DNA of 64,000 nt. Origin: Leuconostoc kimchii IMSNU 11154 (GTDB lineage: Bacteria; Bacillota; Bacilli; Lactobacillales; Lactobacillaceae). The notes under the pieces were generated by a model. It was not told the origin of the DNA and did no database searches. It saw only the letters and a list, made by a program, of their open reading frames with translations. The number at the start of each line of letters is the position of its first letter. Positions within the stretch are counted from its first letter, which is position 1. The position numbers and the translations under genes are program-made. Shown piece by piece: positions 26,279 through 35,082 of this stretch. The stretch covers positions 1,448,501 to 1,512,500 of the forward strand of contig NC_014136.1 of assembly GCF_000092505.1 (NCBI RefSeq), given 5' to 3'.

Positions 26279-26941
26279 TCAGTACCAGTGTGGTAATAGT
26301 AATAATTGAAATGCAATTAAAATGATAACGAGTAAGAACCAATCACGTCGCTTAATAGTAACGACTTGAAGGTGCGTACGTGTTGCACCTTCAGTAAAAC
26401 CATGACTAACCATGCCTTCAGCTAGATTTTGAGACCAACGAATAGCCGCTAAAATAGCTTTAAAATAGAGCTGTGGTTGCCAAATATGAAGGGTTTGACC
26501 ACGCATTTGAGAAGCGACTCTAATGGTCTTCATTTCTTGGCTAACAGCAGGCATGAAATTTAAAACACCAACTAATGCATAAACAAATGTTGCGCTCAGT
26601 TTGGCTTTTTGTTCAAGTGTTGCTAGGAAAACATCACGTTCATCATTAAGCTTTAAAGTGAATAAACCACCTAGCCATAGATAGGCGAAAACACGTGATA
26701 ACATGACCCAAGCCATGTGTTGATGGTCACCAGTACCAAAGTACATCAATGAAAACCAAGAACCGAGTCCTGGGAGTAACGGTAATATCAATAACCATAG
26801 CCATTGACGCCAATTGAGCTTTAAAAATAGGTATAGAAAGGCACTGACACCAATAACAATTAGATTGAGTGTCACACTTTTTATGAAAGTCAGCTCTAAA
26901 GCAATAACCATAATTGTGGCAAATTTTATGAGTGGATTCAT
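26279..26941 (-). CDS. ykoC: ECF-type transporter T component
   Basis: 220 residues, about five helices plus the cytoplasmic coupling helices with the A-R-G type motif VASQMRGQTLHIW. This is the energy-coupling membrane subunit (CbiQ/EcfT family) of the thiamin-precursor ECF transporter. ATGA overlap with ykoD. Confidence 0.9.
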   Translation of the reverse strand: MNPLIKFATIMVIALELTFIKSVTLNLIVIGVSAFLYLFLKLNWRQWLWLLILPLLPGLGSWFSLMYFGTGDHQHMAWVMLSRVFAYLWLGGLFTLKLNDERDVFLATLEQKAKLSATFVYALVGVLNFMPAVSQEMKTIRVASQMRGQTLHIWQPQLYFKAILAAIRWSQNLAEGMVSHGFTEGATRTHLQVVTIKRRDWFLLVIILIAFQLLLLPHWY

Positions 26942-28347
26942 GATGCACCGCCGATGTAATTTAATGATTGATTGTCAAATTGCAGATGGTAATCAAACCA
27001 ATTAGTGACTGCATGTAATTGATGACTAATCATGATGACCGTTTGATGTTGACGTGTGGTAAAGTCAGCGATGATATTGAGCAAATGTTGCTGCGATACG
27101 CTGTCAAGTCCAGCTAATGGCTCATCAAACAATAACGTTGGGGTACCTGTCATTAACATGAGCAATACTTGTAGCTTTTTCTGTTGGCCACCAGATAATT
27201 GATAAACAATGTGGTCACGAAGATCATTGAGATTTAACTGTGTTAACACTTGTGTCAGTTGATCATTATGCCAAATTTCAGGGAAGCGGCTTAATGATTG
27301 CGCTTGTTCTAATTCTTCGCGCACGGTCATGGCGACGAATTGTTGTTCAGCATTTTGAAAAACGAGTGCAACGTCTTGTACATGCCTAGCTATTTTACGC
27401 TTTGCAATATTTTCTTGCTGGTAAGTAATCGTACCACCGTAAAGGTATAATTTAACCAAAGCAGATAGTAGGGTTGATTTACCAACGCCGTTTGGTCCAG
27501 TGATAAGGATTCTTTTGCCTTTTGGAAATAAACGTGTCGTGCGAGATAACAGTGTCCGCTGACCACTTTCAAGTGTGACAGATTCAAGTGTCAGAATGCC
27601 TTTTTTTTCAGTAGGCAAAGACGTATGAAGCACGGGTTGGTTTGGTAATTTTGTCAAAATCTGTTGTCGCTCGTCTGGCAATGCATGATGTAAGCGACCA
27701 GCTGTCATAACAAAGATATCATCAATGGCATCAGCATAACCACTCCAATCGTGATCTGTGATTAAAATTGTTTTACCTTGACGTTGGTAGGATTTGATGA
27801 CATCAATCAGTTGTAATCTTGCTGTGGGATCGACGTTTGCAAACGGTTCATCTAGCAATAAATATTCACTGTCTGCGGCTAAAACGGTAGCCAGTGCAAC
27901 TTTTTGCTTTTCACCACCAGATAAATGTAATAAATCGTGATGCATAAAAGCTGTCATACCGACACTGTCTAGTGCATTTAGGATACGTTGTTCAATTTCT
28001 TCAGGTTTAACCTGTAAATTTTCAAGGCTAAATCGTAGTTCTTCAAAGGGTGTTTTCATGACAAATTGGCGTGCAGGATTTTGAAAAAGATAGCCAATGT
28101 GTGCAACACGCTGATAAGGTACAATGTCATGAACATCATAATTATCTAGCGTTAAGTTACCAGTTAATGACCCATCACTAAATGTTGGGTACAAACCAGA
28201 TAGTAATTTAAGTAATGTCGATTTACCGCTACCGCTTGGACCGACAAGCAAGCTGAAACTGTTAGGTCGCAATTTAAGTGAAATATCGGTTAACACTGGT
28301 GTTTCGCGATAAGCAAAATTCACATGGTCAACCACTAACTCAGTCAC
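26938..28347 (-). CDS. ykoD: ECF transporter double ATPase
   Basis: About 469 residues with two fused ABC domains: GPSGSGKST and LSGGEKQKVALA in the first, GPNGVGKST and LSGGQQKKLQVL in the second, both with Walker B LLLDEPFANVD / LLFDEPLAGLD. Energises YkoE/YkoC. The GTG at 28347 overlaps the ykoE stop by 8 bases and is taken as the start; an in-frame TTG lies 24 bases upstream. Confidence 0.9.
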   Translation of the reverse strand: MTELVVDHVNFAYRETPVLTDISLKLRPNSFSLLVGPSGSGKSTLLKLLSGLYPTFSDGSLTGNLTLDNYDVHDIVPYQRVAHIGYLFQNPARQFVMKTPFEELRFSLENLQVKPEEIEQRILNALDSVGMTAFMHHDLLHLSGGEKQKVALATVLAADSEYLLLDEPFANVDPTARLQLIDVIKSYQRQGKTILITDHDWSGYADAIDDIFVMTAGRLHHALPDERQQILTKLPNQPVLHTSLPTEKKGILTLESVTLESGQRTLLSRTTRLFPKGKRILITGPNGVGKSTLLSALVKLYLYGGTITYQQENIAKRKIARHVQDVALVFQNAEQQFVAMTVREELEQAQSLSRFPEIWHNDQLTQVLTQLNLNDLRDHIVYQLSGGQQKKLQVLLMLMTGTPTLLFDEPLAGLDSVSQQHLLNIIADFTTRQHQTVIMISHQLHAVTNWFDYHLQFDNQSLNYIGGAS

Positions 28348-28921
28348 GATGCAAAACACCAGCCTTTTCAATCAGTTTCTGAATGGCAACAACTAACACA
28401 CCACCAAAGAATAGAAGTGAAACAAAGCGTGTTAAGAATAAGGCAATTAGAAGACCAATGTGATAAGAACCGTAGCCATCACGGACAGCAGACCAGATAA
28501 ATGTCACAATTGTACCTGTGATTGCTGAGGCAAAAATACCACGCCATCCCCAGTTTTTGTAGCCCAAGACAGCAAATCCTGCTTCACTACCGATACCTTG
28601 AACAAGACCAGATAGCAAAGTTGCGACACCCCATTGGCCACCAAGTAACATTTCAACAGCAGCAGCGAAAACTTCACCTAAGACACCAGCACCAGCTTGG
28701 CGGATCAAAATGCTGGCCAGTGGTGCAGCCATCATCCAACCACCTAGTAGTAGTTCATTTGCAAATGGTGCTAAGCCCAAGGGCGTTAGGGCAGCTGATA
28801 ATAAATTATAGATTGGACCAAGAACCCAAAAGATAAATCCAATAAAAACAGCGACGAATGCCAGTAGCAACACGTCACGAAGTGCCCAACGCGTTGATTT
28901 TGACTTTGAAATAGTTTGCAT
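28340..28921 (-). CDS. ykoE: ECF transporter S component for thiamin precursor
   Basis: 193 residues with five to six helices; substrate-binding subunit of the YkoEDC system, thought to take up HMP or degraded-thiamin pyrimidines. GGAGG lies 9 bases before the ATG. The TPP riboswitch lies about 160 bases upstream, so the cell shuts the operon off when TPP is plentiful. Confidence 0.9.
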   Translation of the reverse strand: MQTISKSKSTRWALRDVLLLAFVAVFIGFIFWVLGPIYNLLSAALTPLGLAPFANELLLGGWMMAAPLASILIRQAGAGVLGEVFAAAVEMLLGGQWGVATLLSGLVQGIGSEAGFAVLGYKNWGWRGIFASAITGTIVTFIWSAVRDGYGSYHIGLLIALFLTRFVSLLFFGGVLVVAIQKLIEKAGVLHRD

Positions 28922-29023
28922 AGTATTATGCCTCCAAGAATTTTTTTGTAGTTGTTATTTTATGTCTGGTATACAAAATGGTTTAAAATTGAAATCATCC
29001 TCTTGAGATGTTTTCTAGGCAAA

Positions 29024-29060
29024 TAAAAAACTCTTGGTTCATTTATGAGCCAAGAGTTTG
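29024..29060 (-). terminator. riboswitch expression-platform terminator
   Basis: Minus strand: AAACTCTTGGCTCAT pairs with ATGAACCAAGAGTTT, followed by TTTTTAT. Lies between the TPP aptamer and ykoE. Confidence 0.85.
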
Positions 29061-29079
29061 CCTAGTACAACATCAAAAA

Positions 29080-29152
29080 AGCAATTCTCCCTTCGCTGGT
29101 ATTAGCCAGATCAGGTTCAATGGGTGTTTCTCAGCCACGCGGCACCCCAGAT
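29080..29152 (-). ncRNA. TPP riboswitch (THI element)
   Basis: On the minus strand the aptamer reads CTGGGGTGCC, GGCTGAGA, CACCCxTTGAACCTGATCTGG, and TAATACCAGCGAAGGGA in order, matching the conserved THI-box core. With the terminator at 29024-29060 it controls ykoEDC-tenA by premature termination when TPP is bound. Confidence 0.95.
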
Positions 29153-29259
29153 TGTTAATATTAAACTACAGGTTAAATTTAACATATATTTTATATTAAT
29201 GCAACTATGTTAACATGAAGTATAGTCAATTGTGATGCTAAAAAAGAAAGAGGTGTATC

Positions 29260-29808
29260 ATGCGACACGTTGTTTTTTATGGCGCAATCAGTTTGGATGG
29301 TTTTTTATCCGATGAAAACGATGATTTGCAGTGGTTGTTCGACACGAACTTAAATAATCAGTCAACTTATGAAGCGTTCGAAAAAACAGTTGGCACATTT
29401 GTCATGGGTCGAAAAACTTTTGACATGACCAAACAACTTATGGGTGACGAAATACTTTATGAAGGCAAAGAAAAAGTTGTTTTTTCACGGGGCCAGCATG
29501 AGAATATAAAAGATGTCACCTATGTTTCAGGAGATATTGTAAAGATTATTAAAGGTTATCAACAACAATCTGGTGGTAACATATGGATTATTGGTGGTGG
29601 TGGCATTTTAAAACCATTACTTGAAGCGCATATGGTTGATGAGTTATGGGTACAAATTGTGCCGGTATTACTCGGACGAGGAAAGCGATTGTTTGAACCA
29701 GGTGACTACCGCTATCGCCTGCAAACAATTGGCACGACTCAATTAGGTGAAATGACAGAAATACATTTCAAACGAGTGGATGAATCGTTTAGCTCACTTC
29801 CTACTTGA
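29260..29808 (+). CDS. dihydrofolate reductase / RibD C-terminal family protein
   Basis: 182 residues. VVFYGAISLDGFLSDENDDLQWLF at the N-terminus, GRKTFD, and a C-terminal IWIIGGGGILKPLLEAHMVDELW with the NADPH-binding GGGG fit the RibD_C/DHFR-like fold of small uncharacterised reductases. Substrate unknown. Ribosome site AGAGGTG; the tail overlaps the convergent GNAT gene by 15 bases. Confidence 0.85.
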   Translation: MRHVVFYGAISLDGFLSDENDDLQWLFDTNLNNQSTYEAFEKTVGTFVMGRKTFDMTKQLMGDEILYEGKEKVVFSRGQHENIKDVTYVSGDIVKIIKGYQQQSGGNIWIIGGGGILKPLLEAHMVDELWVQIVPVLLGRGKRLFEPGDYRYRLQTIGTTQLGEMTEIHFKRVDESFSSLPT

Positions 29809-30330
29809 TACTATCTCAGTACGCAGAATACCATATTTGATAGAGTCGTAATAGTGACCTTGCCAATAGCGTACTTGTCGTATAGTACCTTCATGTACAA
29901 AACCTGCTTTTTTACTTACACGTACCATTCCGGCGTTACCAGACCATGTTGTGAGACCAATATGTGGCAGTTGGTCATGTTGTGCGAAAAGATCTAATAT
30001 CCAAATTTTTATCGCACTGGTGGCAATACTTTTACCCCAATCACTTTTTTGATAAATAATGATACCAATTTCTAACCAATGTTGCAGGTTCCCATCAGCC
30101 CAATGTGCAGAAACCTCACCGACAATCCGATGGTTAAAATAAATTAAGCGATGATGCGTACTATTAATTAAATGGTACGCTTTTTGTTGAAATTCATGCC
30201 ATGTTGGGATAGGGTCACGAAAATAGGGACCATTGAAGGCCATCCAAGTGCGATCAGCTAATCTGCCATATTCAATATCATAAACGTGTTGCATTGCTTC
30301 CTGTGAAAAAGGTTCAAGGGTAATATTCAT
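29794..30330 (-). CDS. GNAT acetyltransferase (RimJ/RimL-like)
   Basis: 178 residues. The acetyl-CoA-binding segment is LEIGIIIYQKSDWGKSIATSAIKIW, followed by TWSGNAGMVRVSKKAGFVHEG, typical of the RimJ/RimL subgroup. AGGAGG is upstream of the ATG. Substrate not known. Confidence 0.85.
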   Translation of the reverse strand: MNITLEPFSQEAMQHVYDIEYGRLADRTWMAFNGPYFRDPIPTWHEFQQKAYHLINSTHHRLIYFNHRIVGEVSAHWADGNLQHWLEIGIIIYQKSDWGKSIATSAIKIWILDLFAQHDQLPHIGLTTWSGNAGMVRVSKKAGFVHEGTIRQVRYWQGHYYDSIKYGILRTEIVSSRK

Positions 30331-30386
30331 ATATTTTCCTCCTAATAAAGATTATTATACGCGTACACCATCAAAAAAAGGAAACA

Positions 30387-30411
30387 AAAAAAGCGATCAA
30401 TTTGATCGCTC
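30387..30411 (-). terminator. terminator after tRNA-Gln
   Basis: Minus strand AGCGATC-AAATT-GATCGCT followed by seven T. Confidence 0.85.
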
Positions 30412-30416
30412 AGCTA

Positions 30417-30488
30417 TTGCCCCTGCTGGATTCGAACCAGCGCGTAGTGGCACCAGAAGCCACCGCCTTACCGCTTGGCCAAGGGGCA
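30417..30488 (-). tRNA. tRNA-Gln(CTG)
   Basis: 72 bases; acceptor TGCCCCT/AGGGGCA with the T1-A72 pair typical of tRNA-Gln, D-arm GCCAAGCGGTAAGGC, anticodon loop TTCTGGT giving CTG. CCA not encoded. Confidence 0.93.
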
Positions 30489-30544
30489 ATTACTCTAACT
30501 ATTTTACAGAATTTTTGTGACTTTTGCAAGTGAAAAAACAACCT

Positions 30545-30573
30545 TTGTCAAATATTGCTTTTTTGGATATACT
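30545..30573 (+). promoter_or_regulatory. promoter of pgpA
   Basis: TTGTCA (30545-30550), 17-base spacer, TATACT (30568-30573). Its position rules out translation from in-frame starts upstream of 30599. Confidence 0.75.
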
Positions 30574-30598
30574 AGGTAAAACGGTAGGGGGAAAAAAT

Positions 30599-31102
30599 AT
30601 GCAATATGCAACTTATGAAAATACAGTTGAAAAGTTAAAACAGCACCACATTAGCTTGCATGACATCGCAATCATTGGATATGATAGCGAACAATCTTAT
30701 ATACCAGGCCTAACCATCGAACAGGTTGAAGAAGCAGTTATCAGTATCTTGCATAAGCGCGTGGTGCAACATCAGATATGGGTTGCCTTGGAATTAGATC
30801 GTTTGGCCGAAGCCCATTTACTAGAGTCGCCATTACAAGACTTGGTTGAAAATGATGATACGTTATTTGGTGTTGATGAGACATTAGGGACAGCTATTGC
30901 AATGTCTTTTGATACGATTGGCGTCACAAATTATGGTTATATTGACAAGATAAAGGTCGGGTTAGTTGGTGAATTAGATCGTAAGGGAAAGACAACGGAA
31001 GCTGTGACAACCTTTGCAGATGACATTGTCGGTGCGTTAGCAGCAGCAGCGGCATCTAAAGTGGCTCATAAATTTGCCGCCGGTACAGGACAAAAAGATT
31101 AA
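30599..31102 (+). CDS. pgpA: phosphatidylglycerophosphatase A family
   Basis: 167 residues. The central and C-terminal parts (LFGVDETLGTAIAMSFDTIGVTNYGYIDKIKVG, FADDIVGALAAAAASKVAHKF) match the YutG/PgpA-related family, thought to dephosphorylate phosphatidylglycerophosphate in lipid synthesis. ATG 30599 follows AGGGGGA and lies just downstream of the promoter. Confidence 0.75.
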   Translation: MQYATYENTVEKLKQHHISLHDIAIIGYDSEQSYIPGLTIEQVEEAVISILHKRVVQHQIWVALELDRLAEAHLLESPLQDLVENDDTLFGVDETLGTAIAMSFDTIGVTNYGYIDKIKVGLVGELDRKGKTTEAVTTFADDIVGALAAAAASKVAHKFAAGTGQKD

Positions 31103-31104
31103 AT

Positions 31105-31133
31105 TTGCAAAATCGGTCTATACCAATTATAAT
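31105..31133 (+). promoter_or_regulatory. nagA promoter with NagR-type operator
   Basis: TTGCAA (31105-31110), 17-base spacer, TATAAT (31128-31133). The spacer is filled by the imperfect palindrome ATCGGTCTATACCAAT (31112-31127), which resembles the GGTNTANACC-like sites of NagR/YvoA-type GntR repressors. The repressor gene is the second gene of the operon. Confidence 0.7.
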
Positions 31134-31163
31134 GAGGTTAAGAATAAATAGGAGGAAAGGCAG

Positions 31164-31214
31164 ATGGGTTATAGCACAAATAACCCCATTTGCTATCATC
31201 TATATCATGGCTAA
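31164..31214 (+). CDS. 16-residue leader ORF overlapping the nagA start
   Basis: GGAGG (31151-31155) sits 8 bases before this ATG and 51 bases before the nagA ATG. The ORF encodes MGYSTNNPICYHLYHG and its TAA overlaps the nagA start (ATGGCTAA). A hairpin GGGTTAT/ATAACCC lies in its first codons. It looks like a translational-coupling device that supplies ribosomes to nagA, which has no ribosome site of its own. Confidence 0.5.
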   Translation: MGYSTNNPICYHLYHG

Positions 31215-32355
31215 ATTATTGCAGCATATTGATCTTTACACAGGTTCAAAACATTTGACAGATGCGTATCTACGATTCACAGATGTGATTCATGATGTTG
31301 GCTACATGACTGACTTTACACCACAAAATGATGATGAATTGGTTGTAGAAGCAACTGGGAAGTTGGTCGTACCTGGTTTTATTGATGTTCATAAACATGG
31401 TGGGTATGGTCTGGATACCATGGACGGCGATGTTGAAAAGCTTGATGATATGGTCAATAAAATGGTTACCGAAGGTATCACCTCACTATTTCCAACAACG
31501 ATGACGCAATCACCTGAAAATATCGAACGTGCATTATTAACAATTGATGAAGTTGCTAAAATAAATCCTGTTATTCAAGGCATTCACTTAGAGGGTCCCT
31601 TCATTAATAAAGTCTTTATGGGTGCCCAACCAGAAGAATACATTATTGACCCCAATACGGCATTGCTTAAAAAATGGTATGAATTGTCTGGTAAACGCAT
31701 TAGACTGGTGACTTATGCACCAGAAAATGGTGGGATACCAGATTTTGAAGAATTTATGCTAAAGCATCACATTATACCTTCAATTGGTCACTCTAATGCC
31801 ACACGTGCGCAATTATTGCATTCACGGGCAACACATATAACCCATTTGTATAATGCACAAAGACCATTACACCATCGCGAACCTGGTGTCACTGGACATG
31901 GTATGATAGAAGAATCAATAACAGGTGAGCTAATCGCTGATGGTTTTCATATTGTGCCTGATATGCTTGAAATTGCTTTTCGTTTGAAGGGTGCACATCG
32001 ACTAGAACTCGTAACAGATTCGATGCGTGCTGAAGGATTAGGAAACGGTATATCAGAGCTAGGTGGCCAAAAAGTGGTAGTCCAAGATAAACAGGCACGT
32101 CTCGAAAATGGTCATTTAGCCGGTTCCGTATTGGCCTATGATGATGCGTTTCGTCATATACAACAGTTTACGTCTGCTGATATTAACGATGCCGTACAAA
32201 TGAGTTCAGTTAACCAAGCACGTGAGTTTGGTTTAACTCAAAAAGGCGACCTATCTTTTGGAAAGGACGCAGATTTTAATATTTTTAACAAGGAAGATAT
32301 GCAATTACAGGCAACCTATTCATTGGGTCGCCGATTTGCTCGGGAAAATTTATGA
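31207..32355 (+). CDS. nagA: N-acetylglucosamine-6-phosphate deacetylase
   Basis: 382 residues of the amidohydrolase superfamily. VPGFIDVHKHGG, HLEGPFI, IGHSNATRAQ, THLYNAQRPLHHREPG and LVTDSM carry the metal and catalytic residues (final Asp in TDSM). In the family loop HxF/YNAM the M is Q here. Converts GlcNAc-6-P to GlcN-6-P in amino-sugar use and wall recycling. ATG 31207 is the only in-frame ATG near the start of homology. No nagB is adjacent. Overlaps nagR by 4 bases. Confidence 0.93.
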   Translation: MAKLLQHIDLYTGSKHLTDAYLRFTDVIHDVGYMTDFTPQNDDELVVEATGKLVVPGFIDVHKHGGYGLDTMDGDVEKLDDMVNKMVTEGITSLFPTTMTQSPENIERALLTIDEVAKINPVIQGIHLEGPFINKVFMGAQPEEYIIDPNTALLKKWYELSGKRIRLVTYAPENGGIPDFEEFMLKHHIIPSIGHSNATRAQLLHSRATHITHLYNAQRPLHHREPGVTGHGMIEESITGELIADGFHIVPDMLEIAFRLKGAHRLELVTDSMRAEGLGNGISELGGQKVVVQDKQARLENGHLAGSVLAYDDAFRHIQQFTSADINDAVQMSSVNQAREFGLTQKGDLSFGKDADFNIFNKEDMQLQATYSLGRRFARENL

Positions 32356-33059
32356 CAAAACCTGTCACACCACGTTATATTCAAATTCACAATCAAATTA
32401 AAGCACGTATTGAAGCGGGTGAATGGGTTGCACAAAAACGGTTACCTGCTGAACGCGAATTATCGGAAACTTTTAATGTCTCACGGATGACTTTGCGGCA
32501 AGCCATTCAAACATTGGTGGATGAAGGCTTGTTAGAACGAAGAGTTGGATCTGGTACGTACGTTGCAGAGAAAAAAGTCTCCGAACGTGCATTAGGCATG
32601 ACAAGCTTCACCGAATTAATGGCAGCCACAGGACGTGTGGCGAAAACGCAAACCATCAGCTATAAATTAACGTCGCCTTCTGCTTCTGAAGTCTCACGGT
32701 TACAATTATCAGAGGGTGAAGAGGTATTGGTTATGGAACGTTTAAGAATGGGGGACAATGAACCTATTTTATTAGAACGGACAACGTTACCAGTATCTCT
32801 TATTCACAATTTTTCACGTCGCGATTTAACAGAGTCTTTGTATGTCACATTAGAAGATGCAGGCATTCAACCAGGACGTGCTGAACAAACGATTTCAGCA
32901 ACTTTGGCGAATGAACGTCTGTCAGAATTGTTACAAATTAAACGTGGCGATGCTATTTTGAATGTGCGCCAAGTATCCTTCGATCAAAATGAGCGACCTT
33001 TTGAATATGTGCGTTCATATTATGTTGGCGAACGTTTTGAGTTTACATTAGCACGGTGA
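32352..33059 (+). CDS. nagR: GntR/HutC-type repressor, NagR-like
   Basis: 235 residues: N-terminal winged helix (LPAERELSETFNVSRMTLRQAIQTL) and a UTRA ligand domain (LERTTLPVSLIHNF, FEYVRSYYVGERFEF). In this family the ligand is GlcN-6-P or GlcNAc-6-P. ATGA overlap with nagA and the palindrome in the shared promoter point to autoregulation. Confidence 0.88.
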   Translation: MTKPVTPRYIQIHNQIKARIEAGEWVAQKRLPAERELSETFNVSRMTLRQAIQTLVDEGLLERRVGSGTYVAEKKVSERALGMTSFTELMAATGRVAKTQTISYKLTSPSASEVSRLQLSEGEEVLVMERLRMGDNEPILLERTTLPVSLIHNFSRRDLTESLYVTLEDAGIQPGRAEQTISATLANERLSELLQIKRGDAILNVRQVSFDQNERPFEYVRSYYVGERFEFTLAR

Positions 33060-33077
33060 ATCATTTTGTTGAAATAT

Positions 33078-33236
33078 ATGGAAAATAAAGTTTTTTTGAT
33101 AGGAATAATTATCATTTTTTTAGGTCAATTTTTTGCTATACCTAAAGTGTTAGAGTTATGCTTGATTGCCATTCTGATGGTATTAATTTTGGTAATACGC
33201 TTGTACATGAAAAATAAAAAACGAAGCATGCGTTGA
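33078..33236 (+). CDS. small two-helix membrane protein
   Basis: 52 residues (MENKVFLIGIIIIF at the start), with two hydrophobic helices and a basic tail (YMKNKKRSMR). An in-frame TTG at 33069 has GGTGA 8 bases upstream and may be the real start. Its last codons form the left arm of the terminator. Probably cotranscribed with nagA-nagR. Not recognised. Confidence 0.45.
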   Translation: MENKVFLIGIIIIFLGQFFAIPKVLELCLIAILMVLILVIRLYMKNKKRSMR

Positions 33237-33250
33237 TGCTTCGTTTTTTA
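33220..33250 (+). terminator. terminator of the nag operon
   Basis: ACGAAGCAT and ATGCTTCGT form a 9-bp stem followed by TTTTTTA. Confidence 0.88.
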
Positions 33251-33274
33251 TTTGATTTATGACGATACAACTAG

Positions 33275-33970
33275 TTATTTGTGGCTCAACTTTTTTGCTA
33301 AATAATCACCAATCAGTTGAACAGCAAGCACGAAGATCAAAACGAGTAATGTTGCCACAAGTGTTGTATCCGTGGCAAAACGATTATAACCATAGGCAAT
33401 TGCCATGTTACCTAATCCACCGGCACCTATAGCACCAGCCATAGCTGTTAAGCCAATGAGACTAATCAAAGTTACTGTTGAAACGCGAGCGATTTCAGAA
33501 CGTCCTTCACGTAAGTAAACACCAAAAACAATATCCCAAAATGAAGCACCGACAGCTTGTGCTGCTTCAACAATACCACTATCAACCTCTGATAAGGCAA
33601 CTTGTATTTGACGAGCGTAAAATGGGAAAACACCAAGAGCTAAGGGAACTAAAGCAGCAGTTGTACCAATTTGTGTGCCCACAACCAGTTTAGTGAAAGG
33701 GGCAATGAACGCTAAGAGAATGATAAATGGGACAGCACGGAAAATTGAAACGATCTTATCAAAAATCCAGAATGTCCATTTATTGGGGGCAATGCCATTT
33801 GGTGCTGTGATAATCAACCCAATACCAAAAATTAAGCCGAGTAGGCCACCAAAAATAGCCGACCAAAAAGTCATATAAAGTGTTTGTACGATTGAAGTCC
33901 ACCAGCCGGTGTCACCAGTCCAACCTTGATAAACAACGTTTGGAAATGTATCTGAAAACCATTGTGTCAT
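33275..33970 (-). CDS. metI: methionine ABC transporter permease
   Basis: 231 residues, five helices, with the EAA-type loop EAAQAVGASFWDIVFGVYLREGRSEI. Forms the membrane channel for MetQ-MetN. Last gene of the minus-strand met operon, 2 bases after metN. Confidence 0.93.
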   Translation of the reverse strand: MTQWFSDTFPNVVYQGWTGDTGWWTSIVQTLYMTFWSAIFGGLLGLIFGIGLIITAPNGIAPNKWTFWIFDKIVSIFRAVPFIILLAFIAPFTKLVVGTQIGTTAALVPLALGVFPFYARQIQVALSEVDSGIVEAAQAVGASFWDIVFGVYLREGRSEIARVSTVTLISLIGLTAMAGAIGAGGLGNMAIAYGYNRFATDTTLVATLLVLIFVLAVQLIGDYLAKKLSHK

Positions 33971-33972
33971 AA

Positions 33973-35052
33973 TTATTTACCGCCTTTTAATATTTCAATT
34001 TCAACATGATGATCGGCTAAAGTAGATATGGCTGCTTTAATTTGATCGTCTGTACCTGATAAAATGACTAGTAATGCGCCAACAGGTGTGTTTTGCAAAA
34101 TTTCAACATTACCATATAAGATATTGGCTGTGACCTGGAAGTCACGAAATAGACTAGCAATCAAGGGCTCATCAGTGGTATCACCAACATATGATAGGCG
34201 AATAAACAACTCATTTTCATGAAGATTTTTTACCAATGGTTGGGCTGAAATGGTTGCAATGGCTTTATCAATATTGGTTGCTGTTTCGATGAATTCCTTT
34301 GTTAATTGTTGTGTTGGTTTGGCAAAGATTTCAAGCAGTGAGCCACGCTCAATAATTTCACCATCTTGCATGACAGCAACTTTGTTAGCAATCTCTTTGA
34401 CAGCTTGCATTTCATGCGTAATTAGGACGATCGTCAACCCAAGTTCTTCATTTAGCTTTTTTAATAGGCTGAGAATTTGGTTAGTTGTTTTGGGATCTAA
34501 AGCTGAAGTGGCTTCATCAGAAATTAAAATTTCAGGATCATTAGCTAAGGCACGGGCGATAGAAACACGCTGTTTTTGACCGCCTGAAAGTTGAGAAGGA
34601 TATTGTTCAGCGCGATCTGATAAGTTAACTAACGCTAGTAATTCAGCAACTTTCGCTTTTTTTTGCTCTGCGTTTAATTCGCTATGTTTTAAGGCAAAAG
34701 CCACGTTTTCAGTGACTGTACGTTCGTTTAATAAATTAAAATGCTGGAAAATCATACCGATCTTACGACGACGATTACGTAGATCATTTGTTGTGATGCG
34801 TGTTTTTTTATTAGCTTTTTTATCAGATTGAAAAAAAGTTTCATCATTAACAACAACTGAACCATGAGTAGGTTCTTGCAATAAGTTAATAACACGTACT
34901 AATGTTGACTTACCGGCACCAGAATAACCGACAATACCATATACGTCGCCACGATTAATGGCAATAGAAACGTCTTTAACAGCTTCAATGGTGCGTTTTT
35001 TTTGATAAAATGTCACATCGATATGATTTAGTGAAATTATGGGGTTACTCAT
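33973..35052 (-). CDS. metN: methionine ABC transporter ATPase
   Basis: 359 residues. Walker [10 protein letters not shown], signature [12 protein letters not shown], Walker [13 protein letters not shown]; the C-terminal ~90 residues form a NIL (ACT-like) domain that binds methionine and inhibits uptake in relatives. Confidence 0.93.
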   Translation of the reverse strand: MSNPIISLNHIDVTFYQKKRTIEAVKDVSIAINRGDVYGIVGYSGAGKSTLVRVINLLQEPTHGSVVVNDETFFQSDKKANKKTRITTNDLRNRRRKIGMIFQHFNLLNERTVTENVAFALKHSELNAEQKKAKVAELLALVNLSDRAEQYPSQLSGGQKQRVSIARALANDPEILISDEATSALDPKTTNQILSLLKKLNEELGLTIVLITHEMQAVKEIANKVAVMQDGEIIERGSLLEIFAKPTQQLTKEFIETATNIDKAIATISAQPLVKNLHENELFIRLSYVGDTTDEPLIASLFRDFQVTANILYGNVEILQNTPVGALLVILSGTDDQIKAAISTLADHHVEIEILKGGK

Positions 35053-35082
35053 TTATTTACTCCTTTTTTAAACCAACAGGTA

